This document shows, in pieces, positions 42,748-55,500 of a stretch of DNA of 64,000 bases. Source of the DNA: Tuctoria greenei (taxonomy: Eukaryota > Streptophyta > Magnoliopsida > Poales > Poaceae); NCBI GenBank assembly GCA_036927565.1, contig JAYESD010000004.1, positions 94,864,942-94,928,941 of the forward strand, in the 5' to 3' direction. The notes under the pieces were generated by a model. The model did not search any database, was not told where the DNA came from, and worked only from the letters and a program-made list of their open reading frames with translations. Position 1 is the stretch's first letter. Every line of letters begins with the position of its first letter. The position numbers and the translations under genes are program-made.

Positions 42748-45700
42748 TGTAAAAGACCGCTTTTCGGAAGAACAAAAACGCAAAAATGCAAACTTAAAAA
42801 TTTTGAAAGTGGACTTGGAAATTCAAACTCACATGAACCATATGAGTTAACCAATGTTCACTAAAAATAGGAACTTGTTAAAATTTTACATATAGAACAT
42901 GGTTGCTAATGTATTTTAGAATTTAAGGTGTAAAATCCTTAATTTCCAAGTATTCACATTTTCAATGAAAATTAAAGGAGAAAAGAAGACAAAATAGAGA
43001 GAAAGAAAAAGGAATTATTCCAACCCTAAAATGGGACATTCAAAAATTCAAATCAAGCTACTGTTCAAACTAGATTCACATGAAGATTTGAGCTGCCCAA
43101 TAGATGCCCCATATATCAAATAGCCCCCTGCAAAATTTAAGAATTTTGTAAGCATGATTTCTATTTAATACGCTGTGTAGATTGAAATGCCTTTGAATTC
43201 AAATTAAAAATTTAAATTCACATGAAACTTGATCAAAACCAGAATTTGACTTCAGAATCAAATCCTACACATTTGTTTTAGACTAGCTACCAATTTTTAC
43301 TATTTGGAGCTTGATGGTAATGATTTAAATCAGTAGAATAGAGGATGAGGGAGGAGAGTGTTGGGGGCCCCACCTGTAATCCTCTCCAAGGCTCAATCGC
43401 CTCTGCCTTTTTGTTACCGAGCGACACGCCGTCGTGCATGTGCCAGCGATTGCATCCAGAGGTAGAGACCGAATTCTCTTCTTCTTCTTCACTCCCGTGG
43501 CTTTTGCTTCTTCCTGCTCTGCTCCATAGCGCCCCGCTGGACCGCATCGCGCCTACCCGACCGTAGCGCCGAAGCGTTCCTGCGTCCCACCTCCCAGCTG
43601 CCGCGACGTCGCCCCAAACCACCGCCGGCACGCCCCAACTCCCTGGCCACGCACGCTCCATCTCTCGACCGCGGTCCCCCGCGCCTCTACAAGCACCGTG
43701 TCGCCTGGCTCCTCACCGACGCTATCCGCCCGCGCTGTCATGGCCTACTCTCAGCCGTGCGCATCTCACCGCCCTGGCCGCACGTCCCTAACCTCCGGCT
43801 AGCCGTGCCCCCACTCTACACACGCCCCACCATGCGCCGTGCCCCTGCTCGCCGCGCTGTTGTGCCACGGCGCTCCGAGCACCCGCCACTGCCGCGCACC
43901 GCCTGCGCTGCCAGCTGCGCTCTGCCCTTCGTGCGCCCCACGGTCTCGCGTCCCTCCATCCCTAGCGCGGTCGCCATGGAGCTCCCCACCGTCCACCAAG
44001 CTGGCCCTCATAGCTCGCGTTCACGGCCGCCGCGCGATGGCCGCCGTCCCTCTCCTTGCTGTCCACCAGCGCCTCATCCTCGCTGGCATCGGTCACATTG
44101 CGCCACGTTGCCACGACGACGACCGTCGCGCTGCGCCACACAAACACCGCCCTGCTCTTCTGCTCTTGCCGAGGCCATGCTCAAGCTCGCGTGCTGCCCA
44201 CCGCCACATGCGCCTTGCTCCATCACTGCTCGTCGTGTCCTGCTCCATGCGCCAGTCGCGTGCCGCCCGTGCGCCGTGGCCGTGCTTGTCTGCTTCCCCT
44301 CGACATCGTCGCGACGTTTTGGTCTGTAGCTGTGTCCTGGTAGCGAAGACTGTAAGGTGTGTGATGGATGAAATGTTGGAACACGTCAACGACACAAGGG
44401 TATCGACAACTGGTTCAAGGTTAGCTCTTATTGTGCAAGATTGATTAGATTAGTGATTACATCTAAGGTGTTCGATGAAATGTTTACGAGGGAAGAACCA
44501 ACATTGTTGATGTTCAGGGCTGGTCTGTGATGCAGGGGTAGAATGATGTTGCAACCGACAAGCCTATGTGCCAAGATACCCTTTTAATGGTGATGAAGTG
44601 ACGGAATCAAGTACACACCCAAGATATTCGGTGAAATTCCTACAAGTTGAGCCTTAGCCTAAAATACCTTACATGACGCTGTCAAGGTCCGTACGTGATG
44701 ACCGCCAATGGTACTCGTGTGTCGTCAGGCCGTACGTCCATTTTCCGCATTGATATCATTCCTATAAGAATCCCCAAGTTGACCTTCTTTGTCTTTTGTA
44801 TCGCATTGGCTTGTCCGTGCATGCTCGTGATTCTCCACCATGAGCCACGTCGACGTCGTTGACCATATGACGTCGTCGTGACGCTCCGAGCAATCATCAT
44901 GCCCTGGCATCGAGATGAAGGATGCTTGTGATGTGTGTGGTGCTGGAACACAAGCACGACCCTCAGTCGATGTGAGGGTGAGCGAGTCCTAGGTATAAGG
45001 TGCTCGATAAAATGCCTTCTAGGTCAAACCACAAATGTTGGTGATCACCGATGACCTATGGTTGAGTAATGCTAGAACATTGCGATCGACAAGGAAAACT
45101 AGACCAAGGGGAACCTTGGATATGAGTTTCTTGATCGTGTCGATGATGTTTCCTAGCCATCCGCAGAATTTCTTAACTAGGTGTGTCGTTTCATCGACGA
45201 CAGGTTCGTCGAGTCGCTTGTCGACGATCGAGTTGACATCACTAACCTTGAGACTCATAAGGTGGTGTTTGCGATTCCGCTCATCACCGTGGACGAGTCT
45301 GGGTTGATGTGAACGTCGATGAGATGATCTTCCCAAGATGGCAAAGCACGTCGTCGCGACATAGTAATGCCTTATGTTCGAGTTCCAGGAGTTCACAAAG
45401 CTCATCTGGACAATCTTGCAAAGGACACTGAAATAGTGTCATGTAAGAACTTGGACGATGCTTGCGGAGATAGTCGTAGCGACTGATTTACCCAAAGGTC
45501 ATTTGAACGTTTTCTTGGTACTCATGTTAGGTTACAAGTGCTTGTGATGCCGTCTAAAGTCCAAGCAATGTTGGTCACACTTCACTCCCAAGTGTCCCAA
45601 GGGTTTCACTTTGATTCGTCCTTATTAGAACCCTACGACCACACTTATCACTTAATTAGGTTTACTCCTTAATGAGTTTGTATAACTTCATTGGTCGACT

Positions 45701-47644
45701 TCTAAGTCGTGAACTTCTTTATTACACACTCCACTCATACTCAAGCTTCGACGCCCCCCCTTGATTCCTTAGTCATTCTTACACTATTCAATTCAGCACT
45801 TCCACACCAGTCAGTCTTAGCTTTCTCGAGTGGCATAGCTCCAAGTGTTAAGTGAATAATGGAAATACATGCTTTCATTGCACCTGTCAATTCACAACTC
45901 GACACTACTATGACCACTTGACTTATCCATAGTTTCTCCACCCATCCGAGACATACATAATCTTCCTAGTCAAGCCTCTTCTTCTTAAGGTTTTTACAAC
46001 TTGTCGAGTCCATTATTAGATTACCTTAATTACTTATATGCATATCATGTCGATAGGAACGTGATGATAGGTGATCAACGAGAAGTTTCTCTTGGAGGAG
46101 AATGTCGAGGAGTTCCAACTTCAAGATTCCATGGAGGTTTCTCCGGAGGAAGACCAAGCCAGAACATCTGATAGTGCTATAGAGTCCCAAACAAGTCAAG
46201 CCCCGGTTTGCATTTAAGAAATCTTGCAAAGTTTTCATTTAAACACACTATATGGATGAGATGTATTGTGCATTAGGTCTTGTGCAATGAAACTCACTTG
46301 CATGACTAGAATAATCCCAGAGAGTGGTTTGGGTCGATTAATACTCCACGTTTCGATATGCTATTATTAATGTCTAGTTGGAAGAAACGGTAGAAGTCGA
46401 GAGGTTGGAACCTTCTCGCGATACTAGCACTTGGTTTACACTGGATTGGAGAATTATGAGTTTAATTGTGATAATTTCCTTTAATAAATTGGAGACTGGG
46501 CAGGCGCATAGGATGCAGCAGGACATGGTTCTGGCTGTGTAGTCCTGCCTGTGTCGATTAAGGCCCGTCTCGTGCCTGGCCCTGTTGGACAAGTTTGAAC
46601 TGTACCGGTTGCATACTTGTTATATGGAACCCAAGAAACCGATGTACCTTGAGAATTCTATGTTCAAAACTTTTCAATCGGCTTAAGTTGTCGGCTGTTA
46701 GTACAGTGGTAGGTGACTCACTCATGAACATCTCATAGCGTAGGTGCACCTTGAGAGGAGCTTACTGTTCGGGTCGATCGAATTGTTTCAATGTGGTTGA
46801 ATTCGGGGAAAGGTGGCTGCGTGCGACATCAGTGGATGGTGCCGTTGCAACTCCGAGTATGGGCGTACGTGTCGTGCAGTCCGGGTGTCTACTGGTTGCA
46901 ATCACCATCGCTCGCGGTTATTTGAGCATACTTGGACATTGAATCTTGACGTAGTAAATACTGAAGAAACAAAAAGAATATGATGTATTGAATTACAATT
47001 GCTTTGCAACCTTGTTTGGCTTAGATATAGCACAATTAAAAGTTTACAGTTTCCAAATACTTATCCTGGAATAGCATTATGTGCTTTGTGCATGTCATAT
47101 CATCGGCAAAGCTTTTCTTGTTTGATTGTGGAGTCTATGATGTGCCATGCCTGAAGAATGTCATTTGCTACTTAAAACATGACTATAAGGATCCACTTCT
47201 AGGCGAGTCCTTTATGCTATTCCATACCTATGCTTAGTATTCACCCATGCATATGTCTAGTGAGACGGGTTAGTCTTGCTGAGCCTTATGCTCACGTTTG
47301 CGCTTTAACGATTTTTGCAGGTATTATGTTTATTTCTGCTGTTCAGGTTGTACATGAGATCTCGAGGTGTCGAGATAAATCTCATGTGAACCACGCCGCT
47401 GCTTCATGTTGATAGTGAGAAGCGTCCTAGGGAATGGACGTCTTCTCTCCTGCTTAGTTAAGTGAGATTATGAGCATGTATTTTCCGCTGCGTGTGTACT
47501 TCTATTGTACACTATTTTGTAAACTCAGTTTAAGGTGAAATGAAAATTTTATATGTTTTGGTATCTTTCGTGTGTGCTGTTAGGTGCCGCATCTCACGGC
47601 ACCACCCAATGAGATACTTGGACGTCGGGACTCCGGTCCCCACA
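42748..47644 (+). repeat. Left giant LTR (4897 bp)
   Basis: It runs from TGTAAAAG at 42748 to CCCCACA at 47644. In order it contains an AT-rich start, a CT-rich run with a GC-rich island (43340-44340) and then mixed sequence to the end. By eye it matches the right LTR along its full length with a few differences per 100 bases. The end block (TGCCGCATCTCACGGCACCA, hairpin-like) recurs in all L copies. Confidence 0.92.
43340..44340 (+). other. GC-rich island inside the left giant LTR
   Basis: About 1 kb of CpG-rich DNA begins after a CTTCTTCTTCTTC run. Frames of 150-200 codons are open on both strands, as expected from base composition. The plus frame 43757-44329 has a Pro/Arg/Cys-rich product whose middle (AVAMELPTVHQA) and end (VACRPCA-AVLVCFPSTSSRR) recur in the right LTR frame 53539-54150. 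I cannot say that it encodes a protein. It could be a captured gene segment or the LTR promoter and leader. Confidence 0.55.
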
Positions 47645-47648
47645 TACG

Positions 47649-47660
47649 TGGTATCAAAGC
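47649..47660 (+). other. Primer-binding site of the complete L element
   Basis: TGGTATCAAAGC lies four bases after the LTR end and matches the tRNA-Met site with one mismatch. L-minus keeps the perfect form. Confidence 0.85.
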
Positions 47661-48819
47661 TTCATTGGGAATAGCATGCTCAAAAAGCGCCTATTTTCGA
47701 AAATGCCGAAGTAGTCGAGTGAGGATTAGCTATATGCCTATTAAGGACCATAACTAGTATAAGTTATAAAGGTGGTGAACTAACTTACTTGTTATATTAT
47801 TCTGTAACGACACTCCGTCTGCAAGGTAAGAGGTAAGGTACGCCACCGAGAGCGGATCAATCTCGGTAAGCTTTGCATACGTTGTGTGGTATGTGACATT
47901 TCTGTGGCTTTGCACGGAAAGTCAATATGAGTCTCTGAAACTTTTCTTGTTTCTGAGAACATATGACACGCGGTACCCCAGCGTGACACAAAATTAGTGG
48001 GAGCCCCTGTCGGGTGGTGTATAACCGGATAGTATGCATCTCTAGAACTATTCATGTTCTATGGGAGCATGCGAAACACGTTGCCCGAGTGTGTATAAGT
48101 CGGTTCGTGCGGGAGTCTTTGCTGTACAGACAAAGTACATCCATGTACCTCGAGACATGACTTCGCTCGAGGGCGACTCACACTAGAGTCGTATGCATTT
48201 ACTTTTGATTATATATTATTGTGACACCTTTCGTGTTTCCCCGTGCCGCCCTTGAGGTGTGAAGGTGTGAAAGGGATTGTTTGTCTTCTGCAGGTACACT
48301 AACTCCGGTAGCGACCCGTGTAGCAAACGTTTGTGAGTGATCCATATTAGGACCACCTATAGATGTATCCGGATATACCGGTTAGACTTTTCATTGGTAA
48401 GGAACGTAGTACCGTCAGTATCACATTTGATACTTTGAGCATCCCTCACAAAAGAAATGGCTTCATATTCATATTTAGGTCCAAGTATCAGTTGCTGGTA
48501 TCTTATGGACAATGTAAAATGTTTCTCTTCAAGAGTAGGTGAACCAAAGTTCTTTGTTTCTAGCGAGAGTTTAGCTCGACTTCGCCGGAGTGAGACTTTG
48601 GTTAAGCATGAAGATCCAAAGTGATATGCTATGAATGAGAAGGTCGTCAAGTTCTCTTTCAAGTTCCATTAAGTTCCAAAGCAGATGATTAGTTGTAAAG
48701 CAAGTTCTAGCTATCGGACTTGAGTTTTGAGCCAAGTTTAAAAATTTGAGTTTGTTCCCAATTCTTGTGTTTCGAAGCTGGTGAGTTCTGTTTTCTAACT
48801 GAATTTGACCTGACTTTGA

Positions 48820-50300
48820 AATTCCATATCTCTTCAACCTCAAGGGCTATGGATGCAAATTAATACTTTTTGGAAAGCTCTTGAATTATTCTATAAGTTT
48901 CCTATGGACCTCCAAGCCAATACACCATTGTAAGGTGATGGAAATCTTCTCTAACTAAATCAATTGCTGTTCTGAAATTGTAGGAACAAGCATCTGAAGT
49001 TTTGCCATAATTATCTGTAGAAAGCTCCCTTAGTCTATTATGATAAATTTTTGAAAGGGGAAGAGCTATTCTAAAACTTTTCTATTCGTTGTTACTTCAA
49101 CTTCAGTTTACAACTAATTAGAAACTGGAGTTGAAATTAGTACATGTGTACAGTACTATCTGAAATAGCCAGAAAATTTCTGAATTTTGAACAGCCATAA
49201 CTCTTAAATTAAAAAAGTAACCTAGGCATATCTATACATTTATAGAAATCTTAAAGAGTCCTCTATCAATTTCCCATTCAGCACTAAGGCTAAAACTCCC
49301 AATAACCAGGTCTAAATCAAAGTATCGTTTAAGGTGTCGAAACTGTCCATAATCTGAACAGTGATGTATTCAGTTGCTGTTTGGATCATAATTTCTAGTA
49401 GGCTTGTCAAAAGACTTCATAATTTTCATTTATGGAATCAAGAGGATGTGTGTAACAAGTTTGCAATATTTTGTTTCTGCAAATATCAATATTTCTCTAT
49501 TGAAAATTATGGACAAAATCAGCAACATACAAAGGAAGCTCTGCCGAATTTCAGTAAAAATCTAGGAACTTGGTCGAAATTTAGAATTCCATATCTCCTC
49601 AACCAGAAGTGATATGAGGACATGTAAATACTATTTAGAAATATTTGGATGTCATATACAAGTTTTCTATTCAACTGAAGACAAGAATCCTTTTCTATGT
49701 GGCTGAAATTTGGATATTTGCAGAAACTGTCCGGAATCAACCAGACTGGACAGCAATCTGTACAGTTCTAAATTTGAACCATAACTCCCAGACCTTATGT
49801 CCAATAGGGTCACACGAGTAACAGTTGGAAAGGTTAGTGAGTCAGCTACAATTTTTGTAATTGGCTCCAGATCTGAATCGATCATCTACCTATCCAAAAT
49901 CGATTTTGAATGCAGGGTGGTCAGTCTGAACTGAACCCCATTTCATCTGAATGCTGAATTTTTAGCAAATTCCAAAATTCATATCTTTTGAACCAGGTTT
50001 GATATGCATACAAATAAATACATTCTGGAAATCTAATTACATTGTCTACAACTTCGTAAATAAGAATATTTCCATATTTCTAACAGAACAGTCTGAAAAC
50101 TTTACATCAAAACTGCTACTTTTTAAGCAGGTTCTGCTGAAAGTGCAGAAAATTCTGCTGACTTTAAACTAGCATAACTTGCAAACCAGAGATGATATAG
50201 AGGCAAACCAATACTTTTTAGAAAGGTATTGATATGTACTTTAACTTTGTTATTCACCTAAAGATCTTATTTTGCCATTAACTGGATCAAAATCGAGTTT
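48820..50300 (+). repeat. Diverged sentence-like repeats in the L interior
   Basis: The same loose phrase (sensation of CATATCTC, AACCAG, GATATG, AATACTTTTTGGAAAG) recurs near 48830, 49590, 49990 and 50170, with weaker copies between. Spacing is several hundred bases and divergence is high. Confidence 0.6.
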
Positions 50301-51208
50301 GAGTCCAGACTGGTCATTTGTCAACATAGCCTGGCCAGTTTGAACCTTTTCGTTTTTGTTAGGAATTTGGTTCTCGATTTCAATTCGATGAGTGTCGTAA
50401 CCAAAAAAAAGTTAGGACTCAACTAATTACCAAGTTGAATAGAGTTTTTAACTCATTTGAAGTCCTTTTCCCTTGGATAGACATACTAGTGTTTGATTTA
50501 TGTGACTTGCCACATCACATCTTGTGATGTTTAACGCAGGTCGCAATTACTCGAGTTGCATCCCGTCTTCCTATGAGGATTGTTTGAAGTACACTTTGAC
50601 ATCCTGGTTCGAAACTTTAAGGGGGAAGGTGAGCACTCAAGTAATAGTGGTGTTCAACCATCAACCTTGGTTACAACGAGTCGTGTCAACAAGAAGACGA
50701 TCAATTAAGATTAAATCTTCAAGAGAATCCAACCTCCACCACCAGATTGAGTTACTCTAAGAAGAAATGTGATTTCAACTCCACTAAAGTATTCGATAAG
50801 GATATCCGTTTCTCCTGACTGATTGAAGCGAAGTTAAGTGAAGTATCACTAGAGATGTGTCTAGTGATCTCGACCAGGTGTCTAGGGATAACCTTCGACA
50901 TATAGTTAGTTGTTTTCCTTCTGATAAATATACTCCTCAAGTCAATAGATACCTCTAAGACCTAGTTGAAGATAAAATCAAGTGCGGTAGTACATAAACA
51001 AGCTTTCGAAAGGTTGTGGTAACGTGGTATATTTCCCACATTCCTTGTCAATCGTTCTGTTATGAATTCCTTAAGTGTGGTCGAGTCATGGAAGTTACAC
51101 TACTCAATGAGTGTCTTTCAAAACCACGGTATCCAATACTTGCAAATCATCAGACAGTACATGAGTTTTGTGGGTGTGATTCATTTAGTCTCGCTCAAAC
51201 TATAAAAG

Positions 51209-51297
51209 CTACTGCACCATGCATGTGCACCATTTGCACCATACATATGCATCATTTGCACCATACATATGCAACATTTGCACCATACCATGTGCAT
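51209..51297 (+). repeat. 22-bp tandem repeat
   Basis: CATTTGCACCATACATATGCAT at 51231, 51253 and 51275 (last copy changed) with a partial unit before. A TATAAAAG sequence lies just upstream at 51201. Confidence 0.88.
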
Positions 51298-52502
51298 ATT
51301 CATTGGACCATACAACATATGATGCATCATGAAGCATCATTACCAATGAAACACCAATGATAGAATGCATGGTAACTCTAAAATTGAGAGCAAGATTGTG
51401 TACCCCATTCAAACTATTCTAAGGTGTCTAATGACTACGATCATTTCACCATATTCAATTGACTTCTTACATTGTTGATCTCCTTTCCATTGAGTGATAC
51501 CTGGGCAACCGATCACTCAACCTCCCTTGCAACTAAACAGACACTTGAACTTCCGTTCTTAACTTGTTTAGGTTCAAGTGCTTTGATTGTTGCAATTATA
51601 CTGTTCTTCATCATGTGATCACCGGTTAGATGATCAACCTTGTACAATCTTTGATTCGCATTACTCGCAAAGTTTCTGTTTAATTGTTAACCTCGCAAAA
51701 AGCCTTGGGGTCCATCTAAGTGCTTGCATTGTTATATGGTAACTTTGCTACACTAATTACCTTGTAGTTGCCATATGATTGAGTTCTTTGCTGTGTTGAA
51801 AACATATGAGGATGTTGAATCCTTAAATCCTCATATGCCACCGCGAAGAGTCCTCGTCTTCTACTTTTATTAATTGAAGGTGTTGAAGTGCCCAAGAACC
51901 ATGTAGTCACCATAACTTCAGTATTCCTGCTGTTTTGCCCACATAAGAATGTTGAGTGCCTTGCTACTCTTATTGTAGAGCTAAGAAATCCTATGGCTGA
52001 CTAAACATCAAACGAGGTTAATGATTGTTGTTTAACCTCGTAAACCATCTTAACTCATGTCATGGGAAATACCACATCGAATTATGCTGACCTATGCAAA
52101 ACCAAGGAAGCAACCAAGAATCAGTGCAAAAATAGTTTCAAACTATCATGGTGACTTAGAGAAGCAAAGAAACAAGTGCTGATTCTTCAAGTCAAGACTA
52201 CGACAGGACAAGATGTCATGCCAGTGTAAGAGGACAATGATAAAAGTTCAGTAACAGATGTGAAAGTTTTATGACGTGATAGAGTCATGTCGAGCATCCT
52301 GTCAAGGTTATCAACCTAAAGACTAGAATCACCTGAAGCAAACTTTTGAATTTCATAAGATGCCTAAAGATAAGCACTACTTCGTAGAACCCAAGTCTTT
52401 AAGGGCATTGTCATTTTCATTAGTCAATGACCCTCTTTTACGGATCGTTCCCTACTCGTTTATGTTGTTCTACTTGTTAGAATCTCAGGACGAGATTCCT
52501 TT

Positions 52503-52514
52503 AAGGGGGAAGGA
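52503..52514 (+). other. Polypurine tract of the giant-LTR element
   Basis: AAGGGGGAAGGA ends one base before the right LTR, the exact place for plus-strand priming. Confidence 0.9.
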
Positions 52515-52515
52515 T

Positions 52516-55500
52516 TGTAAAAGCTCGCTTTTCGGAAGAACAAAAACGCAAAAATGCAAACTTAAAAATTTTGAAAGTGGACTTGGAAATTCAAAATCAC
52601 ATGAACCATATGAGTTAACCAATGTTCACTAAAAATAGGAACTTGTTAAAATTTTACATATAGAACATGGTTGCTAATGTATTTTAGAATTTAAGGTGTA
52701 AAATCCTTAATTTCCAAGTATTCACATTTTCAATGAAAATTAAAGGAGAAAAGAAGACAAAATAGAGAGAAAGAAAAAGGAATTATTCCAACCTTAAAAT
52801 GGGACATTAAAAAATTCAAATCAAGCTATTGTTCAAACTAGATTCACATGAAGATTTGAGCTGCCCAATAGATGCCACATATATCAAATAGCCCCCTGCA
52901 AAATTTAGGAATTTTGGAAGAACGATTTCTATTTAATACACTGTGTAGATTGAAATGCCCTTGAATTTAAATTCAAAATTTAAATTCAAATGAAACTTGA
53001 TCAAAACCAGAATTTGACTTCAGAATCAAATCCTACACATTTGTTTTAGACTAGCTGCCAATTTTTACAAAATTTGGAGCTTGTTGGTAATGATTTAAAT
53101 CAGCAGAATAGAGGATGAGCGAGGAGAGTGTTGGGGGCCCCACCTGTAAGCCTCTCCAATGCTGAACCACCTCTGCCTTTTTGTTACCGAGCGACACGGC
53201 GTCATCCATGTGCCAGCGATTGCATCTAGAGGTAAAAATCGAATTCTCTTCTTCTTCTTCTTCACTCCCGTGGCTTTTGCTTCTTCCTGCTCTGCTCCAT
53301 AGCGCCCCGCTGTACCGCATCGCGCCTGCCCGACCGCAGCGCCGAAGCGTTCCCGCGCCCCACCTCCCGACCGTCGCGGCGTCGCCCCAGACCAGCGCCG
53401 GCTCGCCCCACCACCCTGGCCGAGCGTGCTCCATCTCCCGACCGCGCTCCCCCGCGTCTCTGCAAGCACCGCGCTGCCTGGCTCTTCACCAGCGTCGTCC
53501 GCTCGCGCCGCCACGGCCTGCTCCCAGCCGCGCGCATCTTGCCGCCCTGGCTGCATGTCCCTGACCTCCGCCTAGCCGTGCCCCTCCCTACACGTGCCCC
53601 GCAGTGCGCCGGCCTGCTGCTCGTCACGCTATTGCGCCACGGCGCCCCGACGCACCCGCCTCTGCCCCGCACCGCCTGTGCCGCCAGCTGTGCTCGGCCC
53701 TTCATGTGCCCCGCGGTCTCGCGTCCCTCCAGCCCTAGCGCGGTAGCCATGGAGCTCCCTACCGTCCACCAAGCTGACCCTCCTAGCTCGCGTCCACGGC
53801 CGTCGCGCGATGGCCATCGCCCCCCTGCTCACGCGCGTTTCGCCATCCTGCCAGGCTGCAACCGCCTTTCGTCTCCTTGCTATCCGGCGCCACCTCATCC
53901 TCGCCGGCATCGGTCGCACTGCGCCACGTCGCCACAGCGACGACCGTCGCGCCACGCCACACAATCTGCGCCCTGCTCCTTTGCTCTTGCCGAGGCCATG
54001 CTCAAGCTTGCGTGCCACCCACCGCCACATGCGCTTTGCTCCATCGCTGCTCGCCGCGTATGGCTCCATGCACCAGTCGCGTGCCGCCCGTGTGCCATGG
54101 CCGTGCTTGTCTGCTTCCCCTCGACATCATCACGACGTTCTGCTATGTAGCTGCGTCCTGGCAACGAAGACTATAAGGTGTGTGATGGATGAAATGCTGG
54201 AACACATCAACGACACAAGGGTATTGACAACTGTTTCAAGGTTAGCTCTGATTGTGCAAGATTGATTAGATTAGTGACTGCAGCTAAGGTGTTCGATGAA
54301 ATGTTTACGAGGGAAGAACCAATGTTGTTGATGTTCAGGGCTGGTCTGTGATGCAGGGGTAGAATTATGTTGCAACCGACAAGCCTAAGTGCCAAGATAC
54401 CCTTTTAATGGTGATGAAGTGACGGAATCAAGTACACACCCAAGATATTCGGTGAAATGCCTAAAAGGTGAGCCTTGCCCTGAAATGCCTTACTTGACGC
54501 CACCGAGGTCCGTTCGTGGTGACCGCCAATGGTACTCGTGTGTCGTCAAGCCGTACGTCCGTTTCCCGCATTGATATCATTCCAATAGGAATCCCCAAGT
54601 TGACCTTCTTTGTCTTTTGTATCGCATTGTCTTGTCCATGCGTGCTCGTGATGCTCCACCATGAGCCGCGTCGACATCGTTGACCGTATGACATCATCAT
54701 GACGCTCCGAGCGATCATCGTGCCCTGGCATCGAGATGAAGGATTCGTGTGATGTGTGTCGTGCTGGAACACAAGCACGACCCGTCGGACAATGGTTGTC
54801 AAGCCAAATTAGGTTTTAGTCGATGTGAGGGTGATCGAGTCCTAGGTATAGTCAAGGTGCTCGATAAAATGCCTTCTAGGTCAAACCACGGATGTTGGTG
54901 ATCACCATGACCTATGGTTGAGTAATGCTAGAACATTGCGACCGACAAGGAAAACTAGACCAAGGGGAACCTTGGATATGATTTTCTTGATCGTGTCGAT
55001 GATGTTTCCTAACCATCTGCAGAATTGCTTAACTAGGTGTGCCGTTTCATCGACGACGGGTTCGTCGAGTCGCTTGCCGACGATCGAGTTGACATCACTA
55101 ACCTTTAGACTCATAAGGTGGTGTTCGGGATTCCGCTCATCACCGTGGACGAGTCCAAGTCGATGTGAACATCGATGAGATGATCTTCCCGAGATGGCAA
55201 AGCACGTCGTCACGATACAGTAATGCCTTATGTTCGAGTTCCAGGAGTTCACCAAGCTCATCTGGATAATCTTGCAAAGGACACTGCAATAGTGTCATGT
55301 ATGAACTTGGACGATGCTTGCGGAGATAGTCGTAGCGACTGATTTACCCAAAGGTCATTTCAATGTTTTCTCGGTACTCATGTTAGGTTAGAAGTGCTTG
55401 TGATGCCGTCTTAAGTCCAAGCAATGTTGGTCTCACTTCACTCCCATGTGCCGCAACAGTTTCACTTTGATTCATCCTTATCAGAACCCTGCGACCACAC

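Larger units (their letters stand above)
47661..52502 (+). other. Interior of the giant-LTR element (no genes)
   Basis: No coding sequence was recognised, and the longest frames are about 115 codons with no motif. Bases 48820-50300 are a series of diverged repeats around 'CATAACTC...AACCAGA-TGATATG-A--CAAAT-AATAC-TT-TGGAAA'. Bases 51209-51297 hold a 22-bp tandem repeat. The rest is moderately AT-rich. The size and lack of genes fit a LARD interior that is kept for packaging or structure (inference). Confidence 0.75.

Noticed and set aside
43757..44444. Pro/Arg-rich frames in the giant LTR as host genes
   Set aside because: Equal-length frames exist on both strands, the composition explains them, and the two LTR copies differ by frame-changing indels. 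Kept only as a GC-rich island.
51209..51297. CRISPR-like array
   Set aside because: Units of 22 bp are directly adjacent with no unique spacers, in a plant repeat context.
51016..51360. Cys/His-rich 114-codon frame as a zinc-finger protein
   Set aside because: The CTICTIHMHHLHH-like residues come from the 22-bp tandem repeat CATTTGCACCATACATATGCAT.
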